A DNA stretch of 20,804 nucleotides, taken from the IMG/VR virus record IMGVR_UViG_3300007538_000241, positions 1 through 20,804 of that record; one strand, 5' to 3'. This DNA comes from a virus. Below, piece by piece: positions 9,001-15,042 of this stretch. Each line of letters begins with the position of its first letter. Position 1 is the first letter of the stretch. The position numbers and the translations under genes are program-made. The notes under the pieces are model-generated. The model saw nothing but the letters and a program-made list of their open reading frames with translations, made no database searches and had not been told where the DNA came from.

Positions 9001-11637
9001 TTGTACTGTACTTCCTGTTGCTATTGTAGAATCAAAAGAAATTGTTGTTTTGCCATTGGTAACCGCTGCGGTATAATGAGATGGTAATACAAATTTATTA
9101 TTAGCATATACTTTGATTGCTGGTATAAGCAGGTCAATCTTAGGTGCTATATCAATTACCAATGGGTCACCATTGTAAGTTAACGTAAATACTTGTCTTG
9201 ACCAGTTGCGATCAGCACTGGCTGTCCAGCCAGTTTCTAACGTATAATTGGTTCTAGTAGAATATTGTCTTATAAACCCGGCGCTTACATTTTTGGTAAC
9301 GCTGCTTCCGTCACTGACATAAATGAAATCATCAACATATAGGTTATTTTCAAAAACAATGTCACCTAAGTTATCAATATTAAGATATGTTAAAGGAAAC
9401 TCTAAGACGTAATCATTAATGCCAGTTCCTCTTTTATATGAGAAAAGTTTAGTGCCAGCAAATGTGGTACTCGGATAAACAGAAATGTCACTATAACTAT
9501 AACCATCTGAATCGAATACATCAAATAATGGTTCTTGATTAAGGCTAGTTTTTTGTTGCGCTTCGGCCCACGCAGAACCGGTATATCTATATACTTTTCC
9601 TTGTAGCGTAGCACCGTTAATACAAACTACCGTTTGATCTTCAAGCACAGCAGCGTCCGCTGCTGGAATTAAATTTATAATTTGTCCGTATTCAGTACTA
9701 GCATCATCTGGATCAACAATTTGTACTTCGTAAATCCGATTTCTAACTGTTAGATCATTATCAGCAGCAAAAATAATTCTAGATCCATTGATCAGTTCGT
9801 ACCCATCAACATTGTATCTGGTACTGCCATGTACATTTGACAAAGCATCTGTTTGTGCTAGATCAATGATATCAATAGGACCTTTGCTTTCAGTTCCGTA
9901 ATTATATAAACGTAGTCCTGAATCAAATTCGATAATTGGTCGTTTTGCTCTATTATTGTTATCTAACTCTGCTACTGTGTTATTGTATTCAGCGGTAGCG
10001 TTTAAAACATCAATATGGAACCACCGGTTACTCCTATTCCAAGCATTGTGATCAGTAGCAGAACGCTTAATTGTAATGTAATCTAACCCAGTTGGACTAT
10101 TTAAATTAGCATCATACCCACTGGTGTCAAATGGGCTTAAATCATATTGCTCAGTATCTGTCCGAATGTAATCTTCAGGAGTTACTAAATCAGGAATATA
10201 AACTAATTCAATCGCTGCCCCTACCCCTTCAACGATATATTCTTGATCTTTATATGTGGTTGGGACAGTATCGCTAGCAAATCTAATTCTTAAGCCGTTG
10301 ATAAATGTTACGCCATTGGGACTTGTATAATTTTGTTTACCTACAATATCTTCATCAACATTAATTGCTGGAGTGGTTTCTGAATCAATTAGTCGGATGA
10401 TACCAAACTTTGCAGGATCATTGCCATCTTGATAATATAGTGTATCTTCTATTGCTGTTAATGCTGGTACTTCTTCAAAGAAACCTGAAGCATTCTTAAA
10501 GAATTTCTTGTTAGCGTTTTCTGTACCGTATCCAACTTTAAACACATCGTTAATTTCAATATCGCCAATATTAATTAATTCAATGTAAGCATCGTCATCT
10601 GTGCTACCGTCTGGGCGATAATATGTGATTCTAAACTTAGCATATCGTTGTGCTTTTGTATCTAAATAAGTTGTAGGATCAAACGACTGGTCATCATAAC
10701 TGGATTGCGAATCGTCAAACTTTCCTTCGCGTTGCCAACCTAATTCGGCGCTGTCGCCTTCTTGTGTACTAACAAATACTAGCGTTCTATTTTCTAAATC
10801 TTTGATTCCATCAATGCCGCCAAATTGACTAATATGTTTTCCGTTAATATTGTCAAAACGTTCTGTAGTTACAAAGTCAATAATACCAATATCGTTTAAT
10901 CCGTAATAAAAACTTTGTGCAGTGTTTGTTGGCACGTTAAATGTTATAGTACCAACATCATCACCATTGTTAACAACACCAAGTACATTTCTACTGCTTA
11001 GATTTGGTGAGTAATCAATTGTACCTGATACTCCTGGCTGTGTTTGGATCCAGAAAGGATTTCCTAGTTGGTTAACATTAAACGTATAACTTCCACCTCT
11101 TACTAATGTAATACTTGGATTATCGCCAGCTACTCCACTTAGTTCGTAATAATCACCACTACGATCTACATTAAAAGAATCAACGGTAGCAACTGTGCCT
11201 GATTGTACATCAACTGCTGTTGGTGATGCCGGCACCCAATAATACTGGCTGTAGTTAATAAACTTATCAAAATCAATATGCGGATCCCAACTATATGTTT
11301 CGCTGGCAAATAAGCGATCAGCACGAGTTACATTAGCACCTTCGACAGCTAATCCGTCGACCATACCTACGTATGTAATAGCATCTTCTGTTTTATTATC
11401 GCTGTTATTGAATACAACGCCTGGCTCAAATTGATAATTTGCTCTCGATAGTGTTGGTTCTATTAGATAACCGTCGGTATAATTGGTACCTGGCCCAAAT
11501 CTACGGCCAATATATCCTTCGGTACGTTTTAGTTTTGGTGCTTGTATTAATTGATCAAGTGTCGCGCTGAAAAATTCACGGTTAATGTCAGTTTTAAAAA
11601 TTTCTGGTAAAAAATCTATTGAACGAATACGTGCCAT
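1..11637 (-). CDS. Giant modular baseplate/tail structural protein (C-terminus outside window)
   Basis: The frame opens at ATG 11637 and has no stop down to base 1, giving at least 3879 codons. The ATG lies 6 nt after the gp6 stop, with only a weak G-rich Shine-Dalgarno (GGGGTATAACAATAA before ATG). The N-terminus (MARIRSIDFLPEIFKTDI, then GYIGRRFGP, EPGVVF and DFDKFINYSQYYW by about residue 130) matches my recollection of large virion proteins encoded near gp6 in marine T4-like phages. Domains in order: cupredoxin-like (158-238), three tail-fibre-type beta modules (840-1150), a conserved aromatic block (1260-1313), a CBM5/12-like motif (1766-1791), two WxVY modules (2017-2158), seven FG-GAP-like repeats (2178-2870), two more WxVY-type modules (3236-3330), KPYHTKVKEF (3459-3468), GxGY repeats (3538-3605), a second CBM-like motif (3640-3662) and SHAPEELVPG (3807-3816). 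No signal peptide or membrane segment is evident. Position suggests an outer wedge component replacing T4 gp7/gp8/gp10 functions plus receptor contact; that is inference. The gene is certain, the virion role very likely, the precise role unknown. Confidence 0.9.
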   Translation of the reverse strand, partial: MARIRSIDFLPEIFKTDINREFFSATLDQLIQAPKLKRTEGYIGRRFGPGTNYTDGYLIEPTLSRANYQFEPGVVFNNSDNKTEDAITYVGMVDGLAVEGANVTRADRLFASETYSWDPHIDFDKFINYSQYYWVPASPTAVDVQSGTVATVDSFNVDRSGDYYELSGVAGDNPSITLVRGGSYTFNVNQLGNPFWIQTQPGVSGTIDYSPNLSSRNVLGVVNNGDDVGTITFNVPTNTAQSFYYGLNDIGIIDFVTTERFDNINGKHISQFGGIDGIKDLENRTLVFVSTQEGDSAELGWQREGKFDDSQSSYDDQSFDPTTYLDTKAQRYAKFRITYYRPDGSTDDDAYIELINIGDIEINDVFKVGYGTENANKKFFKNASGFFEEVPALTAIEDTLYYQDGNDPAKFGIIRLIDSETTPAINVDEDIVGKQNYTSPNGVTFINGLRIRFASDTVPTTYKDQEYIVEGVGAAIELVYIPDLVTPEDYIRTDTEQYDLSPFDTSGYDANLNSPTGLDYITIKRSATDHNAWNRSNRWFHIDVLNATAEYNNTVAELDNNNRAKRPIIEFDSGLRLYNYGTESKGPIDIIDLAQTDALSNVHGSTRYNVDGYELINGSRIIFAADNDLTVRNRIYEVQIVDPDDASTEYGQIINLIPAADAAVLEDQTVVCINGATLQGKVYRYTGSAWAEAQQKTSLNQEPLFDVFDSDGYSYSDISVYPSTTFAGTKLFSYKRGTGINDYVLEFPLTYLNIDNLGDIVFENNLYVDDFIYVSDGSSVTKNVSAGFIRQYSTRTNYTLETGWTASADRNWSRQVFTLTYNGDPLVIDIAPKIDLLIPAIKVYANNKFVLPSHYTAAVTNGKTTISFDSTIATGSTVQIKVISDTASGVGYYEIPSNLESNIFNENTNTFTLGTIRNHYNRLIENVTEFTGEVNGINNLKELGPVAKYGDVIVQHSAPVAPMAHFLRKKKYDFFASLEYSAKQYEKFKHQIIDWIANNDTYGMEYYDILDAALASINHGKTKDTAFYWSDMVPFGGDYQETVYTINPISTDTFNTINVYDFTKSNSSALLIYYNNEILTKDLDYTVATDGPRFTLLFTPSVGDTIRVREYSSTYGNFVPPTPTKIGSYARFEPKIYVDDTYVTPQTVIQGHDGSITIGFNDVRDYVLLEFERRIYNNLKSLSNDSIPLKLADVIPGKFRATDYTDVEITELLSAEMLDWCGWNKIDYKTQEYRANNSFTWNYSTTGSALDSTPLKGHWRGIYKYYYDTDRPHTHPWEMLGFAIKPSWWEDRYGPAPYTSGNEILWDDLEAGYNRNDETYDARYARPGLSNIIPVTSSGKLRNPFEFLVSSYNETDFVKSWVVGDVGPVESAWRRSSVWPFVVQKLFALTKPAEFFALNIDLDRYRYNTLVNEYVYDNRYRLDFRNTEIYSDTTPKNSYINWIIEYNRSKGILSGQSLIDSINSVDVKLCYRMAGFTDKNYLKIFTDKSSPNSSNTSLLIPDESYSLLLYKNQPFGDVQYSSVMVQRTVDGFAVYGNSSTQAYFRILQSTTNGDYTTATVGSTTIRIPNSFTNRVVRVPYGYTFKNINSVVDFLISYGKFLETAGFVFEDTENNYVLDWGRMAQEFVYWANQNWTVGSLINLNAAANVLQYNREFSVVDNINDLDVNDQMLDQNRQVLQKKDYAITRLDNNFKITILADKSLSYLRLRNTSYEHLLVVDNVSIFNDLMYQPVTGLRQQRIKINGFTTFEWNGQLDAQGFILNQDNVPQWNQNNAYNKGDMVRYKNSYWTAAKKIQPEEQFDFDQWTKIDYQLVNKGLLPNINSKADQITKFYNSSVANLETDVDLLALGIIGFRPRGYLESLNLDDISQVSVYSDLIEGKGTVLNANLFKGVEFDKETSEYDIYENWAVRRATYGASDNKRFIEVALDKDSTSSNPTVIEINAFGTESDADQFVDINSIYKQSVKNSTINIFPTLNKVVTDATLPTAGFVNKDDIDISLYDLNDLTEINNNLNLIRDGAYVWVAKENKYNWNVYRCSVIDPTLISVIDNLNNTLTLEFDATTNLVKNDLIIAKYFNSEINGTHRVIDVLDVKTITVSGSLDGDVSELTGSGIVFKLLTAKVSQPSDIADTEYNNNILAGDRVWVNGNIDGKWEVYEKTTPFDLVTRQYAPGATGNYNFGASLAQGFNDSGLIVGAPDYASGSADGAIYCYNKDKNTYVFSALITQGANKAAGFGNSASMSTNWAVVGANESISNQGLAVVIYRNPAQNLFQSWQYLTTPNGISISGADQFGSDVVVSENENWIYVGAPAAEKVFAYERITYQDQTATFTSTGGIDIYNIDGLIEVNNATQITVTVDDVIQASSEYALTGTNLQIFGSLDVGSIVEVTRKSAVETTGDGSTTVYTHPSTLYTAQTIEMFSVYVGGVLQRPYYDYTFDTATQYVTFVTAPANGDTVSFRATDHWMFKNTISSPLLGSNRFGEKVATTSDGQQVIIAAPEASFDGLNNAGKTFIYERVVERRIVEDSLTRNYSALRNLSNKNSVYINGTKQLININNIGYSYSINTVTNSVEIASEVNLNVGDKIDIDINNYNLVQTLTLLNNNQGAYFGSQLSVCRTDCSLYVSAPRDHHILPEAGSVTRYLNGARVFGLITGTVENPTVTVGHSIRINNVDVVFTNTTLSQVVDDINNSIIPNVHATTANNKLVISVINAQEAPSLSKMTVMPGIGTAFNDLGLEPFVNVQVIRSPRPEEYSRFGSSVHVDYSATNLVVGSEQATSYLPTTFDNDETEFDSDATKLIDRVVEAGAVYTFDLLPSSSYAVPGKFVFGQQIINSTVDPLDKFGKCVNFTDNLLIITSPGADANTKNVGEIVIYENPTREQAWKIIQQQPDSVDTDLIGSIYLYNSADSQLTTYLDFIDPINNKLLGVVQQNLDYTGANDPARYNNQTVNKDITWSSAHVGKLWWDTTNTRYINYNQSDIVYSAKNWGTFATDSIIEVYEWVESLVPPSQYSGPGTVRSTTNYSTLSGVDRTNTVITKYYFWVKNNTTVNKTAGKTLSPSTIASYIEYPQQSGIPYAALIRKNVIALYNTADYIVDNNESILHVEYNQSYSDNKIFVEYDLIRENYSRDFLPEGLYRKLQDSFCGADTVGNLVPDVTLSPTDRYGIDFRPRKSLFRDRYAALKSYINKANSLITDHPLAELRTFNILASKEEEPVAASGAWDARVDDLEELNYQDLLTVDVGYKYLVRVDSDNNGRWTIYEVQNNKTLQLIRVQNYNTPNYWNYIDWYEAGYTNLSKPSLTVDTYSELLSLSVSDGTLAKVRLNSNGKWELYVYSSNNIEWTRVGLEDGTIEFKQELWNYSAGRYGFDSEVFDAQYFDQQPVIETRQIIRAINEEIFVGDFLDHRNQLLISVFNYILAEHGAVDWLYKTSLIDVKHRVRELIQYNVYRKDNQTFVEDYINESKPYHTKVKEFLLSYEGLDTISGNVYDYDCPAAFDSTYEKFVSPILDDGIALLETDVSNRQDTDAVWAVRPWSTWYNNHKLNVDSIVVTDSGSNYTVAPRVVISGTADQAAEAIALINSVGQVIDIQITVDGIGYRETPTVTLVGGNGTGATATAYMSNELVRSIKTVLRYDRYEYESQVLDWEANTVYNENQLVRYNNKVYRAINADGSTASESEFDPALYELVAADTLSGIDRTSGLYVADVNNPGLDIALLIDGIDYPGVQVKGPLFDQNTGFDVGNFDVNPWDNIDFGPEGLPTYSPEILDAEYVSNFTDSYFGTLPAAAYDGAPPNTNVESVIADGADFIDVYNSHAPEELVPGAIFDTLDMTVYTQPGHDYNNDGHGFQVSSVAYVADGRLGFSFDGVVESPVEIAVFNGSTGTRL
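190..219 (-). other. SHAPEELVPG motif near the left edge
   Basis: Residues 3807-3816 (SHAPEELVPG), followed by FDTLDMTVYT. From memory this is a recurrent motif of phage giant structural proteins and usually lies inside, not at the end of, the polypeptide. That agrees with the frame staying open at base 1. Confidence 0.45.
652..720 (-). other. CBM5/12-like aromatic motif, copy 2
   Basis: Residues 3640-3662: W-E-x(4)-Y-N-E-N-Q-L-V-R-Y-N-N-K-V-Y-R-A (W3640, Y3646, Y3659). It has the same layout as the motif at 6265-6342, about 1870 residues apart, except that the glycine of GD is replaced. This too suggests a surface glycan contact. Confidence 0.5.
823..1026 (-). repeat. Two GxGY/GxNY beta repeats in the giant protein
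   Basis: Residues 3538-3605 hold two copies of V-x-[VI]-x(3)-G-x-[GN]-Y-x(3)-P-x-V-x-[IL]-x-G: VVTDSGSNYTVAPRVVISG and ITVDGIGYRETPTVTLVGG. The second is followed by NGTGATATA. This pattern is common in phage and bacterial surface proteins as paired beta hairpins. No specific function is assigned. Confidence 0.55.
1234..1380 (-). other. Conserved DWLYKTSLIDV ... KPYHTKVKEF block
   Basis: Residues about 3420-3468 hold DWLYKTSLIDV, a polar helical stretch, then YINESKPYHTKVKEF. From memory this pairing recurs near the C-terminal part of giant structural proteins in marine T4-like phages, so it probably marks a shared structural domain. Function unknown. Confidence 0.45.
1648..1707 (-). repeat. 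W-x-V-Y module, copy 4 (WELY)
   Basis: Residues 3311-3330: DGTLAKVRLNSNGKWELYVY. It is the fourth copy, about 75 residues after copy 3, and is followed by a second W (IEWTRVG) like the copy-3 tail (LQLIRVQ). Confidence 0.5.
1864..1932 (-). repeat. W-x-V-Y module, copy 3 (WTIY)
   Basis: Residues 3236-3258: VGYKYLVRVDSDNNGRWTIY followed by EVQ. It matches the copies at 5530-5589 and 5164-5226, but lies about 370 residues after the last propeller blade. Confidence 0.5.
3463..3675 (-). other. Insertion between blades 5 and 6 with FliD-like IN motif
   Basis: Residues about 2655-2725 read TVTVGHSIRINNVDVVFT, then VVDDINNSIIPNVHATT and NKLVISV, and end at GTAFNDLGL. The pattern (IxINxxxVxF, a D-I-N helix, V-x-A, a K-L-x-I-S strand) resembles the IN-motif repeats of flagellar cap and hook-associated proteins, and similar segments occur in phage tail proteins. 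Likely a surface-exposed insertion domain; assigned by pattern only. Confidence 0.4.
3874..4584 (-). repeat. Three tail-fibre-type modules inserted between propeller blades
   Basis: Residues 2352-2388 (ITVTVDDVIQASSEYALTG ... VGSIVEVT) and 2420-2458 (VYVGGVLQRPYYDYTFDT ... VTFVTAPANGDTVSFRA) lie between blades 3 and 4. Residues 2540-2587 (VYINGTKQ ... VNLNVGDKIDIDI) lie between blades 4 and 5. They share the pattern of the copies at 8080-9120. The second copy is nearest the classical tail-fibre form (GVLQxPxxDYT ... APAxGDTV). Insertion into blade loops would place them on one face of the propeller. Confidence 0.55.
5164..5226 (-). repeat. W-x-V-Y module, copy 2
   Basis: Residues 2138-2158: AGDRVWVNGNIDGKWEVYEK. 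Same pattern as the copy at 5530-5589, about 120 residues further on, and immediately upstream of the first FG-GAP-like repeat (residue 2178). The pair may form a lead-in domain to the propeller; that is inference. Confidence 0.5.
5530..5589 (-). repeat. W-x-V-Y module, copy 1
   Basis: Residues 2017-2036: DGAYVWVAKENKYNWNVYR. The pattern is [DA]G-x(1,4)-[VA]-x-V-x(4,8)-W-x-[VIL]-Y. It is one of four protein-level copies in the giant protein and lies ahead of the propeller. Confidence 0.5.
6265..6342 (-). other. CBM5/12-like aromatic motif, copy 1
   Basis: Residues 1766-1791 read as W-N-x(4)-Y-N-x-GD-x-V-x-Y-x-N-x-Y-W-x-A (W1769, Y1775, GDMVRYKNSYW ending at W1788). This is the spacing of chitin/carbohydrate-binding modules of families 5 and 12 (W....Y..GD.V.Y.G..Y.A). 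Such modules in tail proteins usually contact surface glycans. It is short and assigned by motif only. Confidence 0.5.
7699..7860 (-). other. Conserved aromatic block (HPWEMLGF ... PSWWEDRYGPAPYTSG)
   Basis: Residues 1260-1313 contain YYYDTDRPHTHPWEMLGF, KPSWWEDRYGPAPYTSG and NEILWDDLEAG. The density of Trp, Tyr, His and Pro is much above that of the surroundings and suggests a tightly conserved surface or structural core. From memory, similar blocks occur in large structural proteins of marine T4-like phages. It matches no enzyme motif I know. Confidence 0.5.
8080..9120 (-). repeat. Three tail-fibre-type beta modules in the giant protein
   Basis: Three protein-level copies of a module of about 40 residues lie at residues 840-883 (IKVYANNKFVLPSHYT ... 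TTISFDST ... GSTVQIKV), 1070-1113 (LLIYYNNEILTKDLDYT ... FTLLFTPSVGDTIRV) and about 1130-1170 (KIYVDDTYVTPQTVIQG ... SITIGFND). The pattern is a strand, an N/D-rich turn, [DS]xYT, a strand, then GDxIxV. It resembles the small beta domain of phage tail-fibre proteins (VYxNGxLLxxGxDYT ... APAAGDxI). Copies are diverged, with no obvious DNA-level repeat. Role as spacer or attachment module is inference. Confidence 0.5.
10924..11166 (-). other. Degenerate cupredoxin-like beta-sandwich in the giant protein
   Basis: Residues about 158-238 show the pattern SITLVRGGSYTFNV, NPFWIQT, VLGVVNNGDDVGTITFNVP and SFYYGLN. This is the strand order of the plastocyanin-like domains often found in marine phage structural proteins (YTFxV, HPFxIxT, GVxNNGxxxGTITFxVP, YYxCxxH). 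Here the usual histidine is replaced (NPF for HPF) and YYGLN stands where a YYxCxxH ligand loop would be. The fold may be kept without copper binding. Assigned by pattern only. Confidence 0.5.
11188..11637 (-). other. Conserved N-terminal domain of the giant protein
   Basis: Residues 1-150 carry closely spaced motifs: DFLPEIFKTDINREFF, ATLDQLIQAP, GYIGRRFGPG, DGYLIEP, RANYQFEPGVVF and WDPHIDFDKFINYSQYYW. From memory, this arrangement recurs at the start of large structural proteins of marine T4-like phages, so it is probably the part that docks to gp6 and the wedge. The docking role is inference from gene order; no catalytic motif is seen. Confidence 0.6.
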
Positions 11638-11643
11638 TTATTG

Positions 11644-14600
11644 TTATACCCCGTTAGAAAGTCTTAGTTGGCTTGCGGTTAGCGAGTCGATTACTTGTAC
11701 ATCGTTAACTGTTGCGGCACTAACGAAAATTTCGTTAGGTGCTGATTTAATTTCATATAAGTCACCAAAGTTCTTTGATGTATCCTTTGGAAGGATCACA
11801 ACAGATCCTAAGATACTACCAAGTTGTTCATGAATGTAAGCTGATAGCTCTGAGAAGTAGAAAGTATCACCAAAATCCCAATTATCAATGTCAAAATAAT
11901 TATTAATAGCTTCAATTACACGACTTTTAATCTCGCTGGTACTTACTACACTATTTTGTAACTTAACTACTTTAATATAAGCTCTTAATGAGCTGTCGGC
12001 TTTGTCGCCAAACAATGGCTTAAACTTAACACTATTAAAAATAATATTATCGCTGATCATTTTATAATCATTGAGTGTTTCATATAGCTCAGATAATTCA
12101 TCAGTTGTAGGTTGATCCGGTTCTGTGATGCTACCAGTGGTATCTTGAACATAGCGTCTGTATGACTCATAATACGTTGAAGTCGCAACAAACAGATCAA
12201 CAATATTTGTTGACCCTGGGTTGATACGGCGTGTTTCAGGACTGTTATGTTTATATTGGAACTGTAGACCACCACGACCAGTATGTGTTCTATAGTCAGT
12301 AACAGCACTTACTGTTCTAACATTACTTGCGCTAACTGATAATACATAAAAAGCGTCTTCTGTTGAAGCATAAAACACCTGTCCATCTGGATACTCGTCT
12401 TTGACAAGATTAATATCGCTTAGTGAACCATAATTTGAATTAATAACTCCTACCGCTAACGGAAGATATCTTTCAAGATTATCAAAATCAACGGTTCTTT
12501 GAAAGAAAACCAACTTTGATGTAGGATTCGTAGTTGGATTAACTATAGCATTAAAAAAGTCTGGATCGTCAGGAACATTATCATTATCTGAATCTGCCCA
12601 ACTAACTTCTACATTAAAATCATTTACAAATCCATCGGTTTCAACAGTTTGTCCTATAATATCAAGCGCAACATCTCCAATTAACGGAGAATTACTATCG
12701 GCTTGACTATTTGTTTTTAATACTTTGACAAAATCGTTAACTGTGCGGCCTGTTTTTGGATCGTAAATTGCTCTATTGCCATCATAAAAGAATCGAGTTT
12801 CTTGTACGCTTGAAAAATAATAAGATAACCCTCTAACAGTTACAGTATATACTGATCCATCGTTGACAAATTTAACCAGCCAACTAGCATCTAAATTAGT
12901 GTTTGAAGTATCTCCGGCATAAGCGAACGAAAAATCACTGTCGGCATCTAAATTGTTTGAACTAATAATATGCCATGTTCCGTTTTCGTTATCGAATCTT
13001 AATCCAAATGATCTATATAGCTCAATTTGTTCAAGCATACTTTGTTCTAAAGTAACAGGTAAATCAGAATTTAAAATCGGAATAACCTGATTAGCTATTG
13101 CTCCTGTTGGAACGTAATTATTAATAGTAACAGGACCGATACCGTTGACGTCGTTTCCTGCGCCAGCATTCGTTCCGTCATTGAGCAAACCTTGAATACT
13201 AGCCCAGATATAACTTCTTTCTTCTGGACCAGTTGGTGTTCCTGTTTGTAATCTGTTATCTTTATCAAAATACTGTCCTGCTGGAGCAGTAAATTTAACC
13301 AAACACCCAGATACTAAATGTTGTCTGGCATCGCCTAACCCGGCACCAATGGAAACAGTTGCTCCAATATCGTTTTTAAAGTACCCGGTAGTTTCGTTAA
13401 CTAGTGTTGTACTGCGTTCCCAATACATTCCTAGGCTTAATAAGCTGTAACGTGTAAATTTATTGTAGTAAAAATGTAATATGCTTCTGTCAGCTAACAA
13501 AGGTTCTAATTGATTTCTAATGGCGCTTTCGATATCATTACTATCAACAAAAGTAAAATTAAAATTTCTTTCTTTTATTTCTTCATATAAAATACCATCA
13601 CTGGCAAACGAATTAACACTTGAATATTTTCCAGTTGGATCTACTAGATCAATATATCTACTGGTTCCAATATTGGTGCGATTAACTGCTTTACTTTTAA
13701 TGATACTGGTAAATTGGCTGTATGGGAAATTATTATAATCTTCGCCATTGACCATTCTATTCTGTGTGTAAAAGCGAGCTGGTGCGCGGCGTTTGATGTC
13801 TGCTAGCGTTTCTCTAGCACGACTGTTGCTTACATTTTCTTGCAATCCTAATGTGAATATAAGATTTTCAATGCGGCCTTTGCGACTTACATAAGAGACA
13901 GTAACGTCGACACTTTGAATTTCGTTTGGGTTAATTATATATTCCAGACCATTTGAGCTGCGAACATACACACGGAATGTGCCCACTGGAATTTCAGAAA
14001 ACACTCCGTCACCAAAATTTAATGTAATTTGATCTAATGATCTGCTGGATACACTAAACAACTTTCTGTTTGCCCCAACCTCTTGAACTCGGCTACTTCC
14101 GTAGATATTACTAACTTCTGTCCATACTTCTTCGATATCGCCAGTTGTAGAATTGACTTTGTATAACCAAATATCGGTACTATTAATTCCGTCGATATTA
14201 ATATCAACAGTTCTATTAGAAATCTTTTCGTTTAGATTAAAGTCTCTTGATTGTAACGCACCTTGTTTAAAACTAAAAAAGTAGCCGGTGTTAGTACTTC
14301 CAAACCCTAACCCATCATCTCTATATAATAGATTCAAGTCACCATTGATCTTTGGTGCTGGCTCGTATACATAAGTCTTATTAACACTGGTTGCGCTTAT
14401 TACTTCAAACGACATTGGAATTCCATCAACAGTCGCGTTAAATGGAATGGCTGGAACAACCCCAGATGCTAAATTAATGGTATATTCACTGGTATTGATA
14501 TCTAGAATGGATGCTTTGTTTCCAGGATTTCCTACGGTCTGACTATTAACCAGCGCAGCATTAATGATAGCTTTAAATTGTTCTTGCCAGTCTGGATTAG

Positions 14601-15042
14601 TACGATCGTTCCATTTGATAGTTACATTTGAAAGATTATTTCTATTGTAATCAAGAACTCCTTCGGTTGTTCTAACAGCAGTTACTTTTAAATAACCTTT
14701 AGCAGTTTGGTTACGTTTTGGTGTGTATCCAATTAATTTTGATAGATTAACTACGGAATCACGACGTTCTGCTGTATCTAAAAAGTTTTCGCGGCTATTT
14801 AAGTCTACACGAAATGACAATGACTGGCCCATAAAAGCCATTAGGTCAAGCAATGCTACAAATTCACTAGATTCAACAAAGTCGTTAAAACTTTCTGGAT
14901 AATATTGGCGCAGATAATCTACGAATGTTTTACGTAATGTTTCAAAGTTGTAACTTTGAAAGTCTGCTTCTCTATAAGTTTGATAGATTCGTTTCCAATC
15001 TTCAATACCAAAAATAGTAGTCTGACGTGAAGTTGTAGCCAT
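11644..15042 (-). CDS. 6: Baseplate wedge protein gp6 (T4-like, enlarged)
   Basis: This 1132-residue protein is the gp6 wedge subunit, which forms the inner ring of the T4-type baseplate and binds gp25 and gp53. The first 110 residues give the assignment: an aromatic start (WKRIYQTY), then LRKTFVDYLRQYYPESFNDF, SSEFVALLDLMAFMGQSLSF, RVDLNSRENFLDTAERRDS and LSKLIGYTPKR, all typical of gp6. A baseplate J-like core follows at about 410-460 (DIKRRAPARFYTQNRMVNGE). The C-terminus keeps the usual RVIEAINNYFDIDN, WDFGDTFYFSELSAYIHEQL and a late VVILP strand (about 1041-1085). T4 gp6 is about 660 residues, so roughly 470 extra residues lie in the middle, with many beta-rich stretches such as the region near 700-850. 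The start has AAGAG 9 nt upstream and follows a candidate late promoter. Gp25 lies immediately upstream, the usual T4-like neighbour. Confidence 0.95.
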   Translation of the reverse strand: MATTSRQTTIFGIEDWKRIYQTYREADFQSYNFETLRKTFVDYLRQYYPESFNDFVESSEFVALLDLMAFMGQSLSFRVDLNSRENFLDTAERRDSVVNLSKLIGYTPKRNQTAKGYLKVTAVRTTEGVLDYNRNNLSNVTIKWNDRTNPDWQEQFKAIINAALVNSQTVGNPGNKASILDINTSEYTINLASGVVPAIPFNATVDGIPMSFEVISATSVNKTYVYEPAPKINGDLNLLYRDDGLGFGSTNTGYFFSFKQGALQSRDFNLNEKISNRTVDINIDGINSTDIWLYKVNSTTGDIEEVWTEVSNIYGSSRVQEVGANRKLFSVSSRSLDQITLNFGDGVFSEIPVGTFRVYVRSSNGLEYIINPNEIQSVDVTVSYVSRKGRIENLIFTLGLQENVSNSRARETLADIKRRAPARFYTQNRMVNGEDYNNFPYSQFTSIIKSKAVNRTNIGTSRYIDLVDPTGKYSSVNSFASDGILYEEIKERNFNFTFVDSNDIESAIRNQLEPLLADRSILHFYYNKFTRYSLLSLGMYWERSTTLVNETTGYFKNDIGATVSIGAGLGDARQHLVSGCLVKFTAPAGQYFDKDNRLQTGTPTGPEERSYIWASIQGLLNDGTNAGAGNDVNGIGPVTINNYVPTGAIANQVIPILNSDLPVTLEQSMLEQIELYRSFGLRFDNENGTWHIISSNNLDADSDFSFAYAGDTSNTNLDASWLVKFVNDGSVYTVTVRGLSYYFSSVQETRFFYDGNRAIYDPKTGRTVNDFVKVLKTNSQADSNSPLIGDVALDIIGQTVETDGFVNDFNVEVSWADSDNDNVPDDPDFFNAIVNPTTNPTSKLVFFQRTVDFDNLERYLPLAVGVINSNYGSLSDINLVKDEYPDGQVFYASTEDAFYVLSVSASNVRTVSAVTDYRTHTGRGGLQFQYKHNSPETRRINPGSTNIVDLFVATSTYYESYRRYVQDTTGSITEPDQPTTDELSELYETLNDYKMISDNIIFNSVKFKPLFGDKADSSLRAYIKVVKLQNSVVSTSEIKSRVIEAINNYFDIDNWDFGDTFYFSELSAYIHEQLGSILGSVVILPKDTSKNFGDLYEIKSAPNEIFVSAATVNDVQVIDSLTASQLRLSNGV

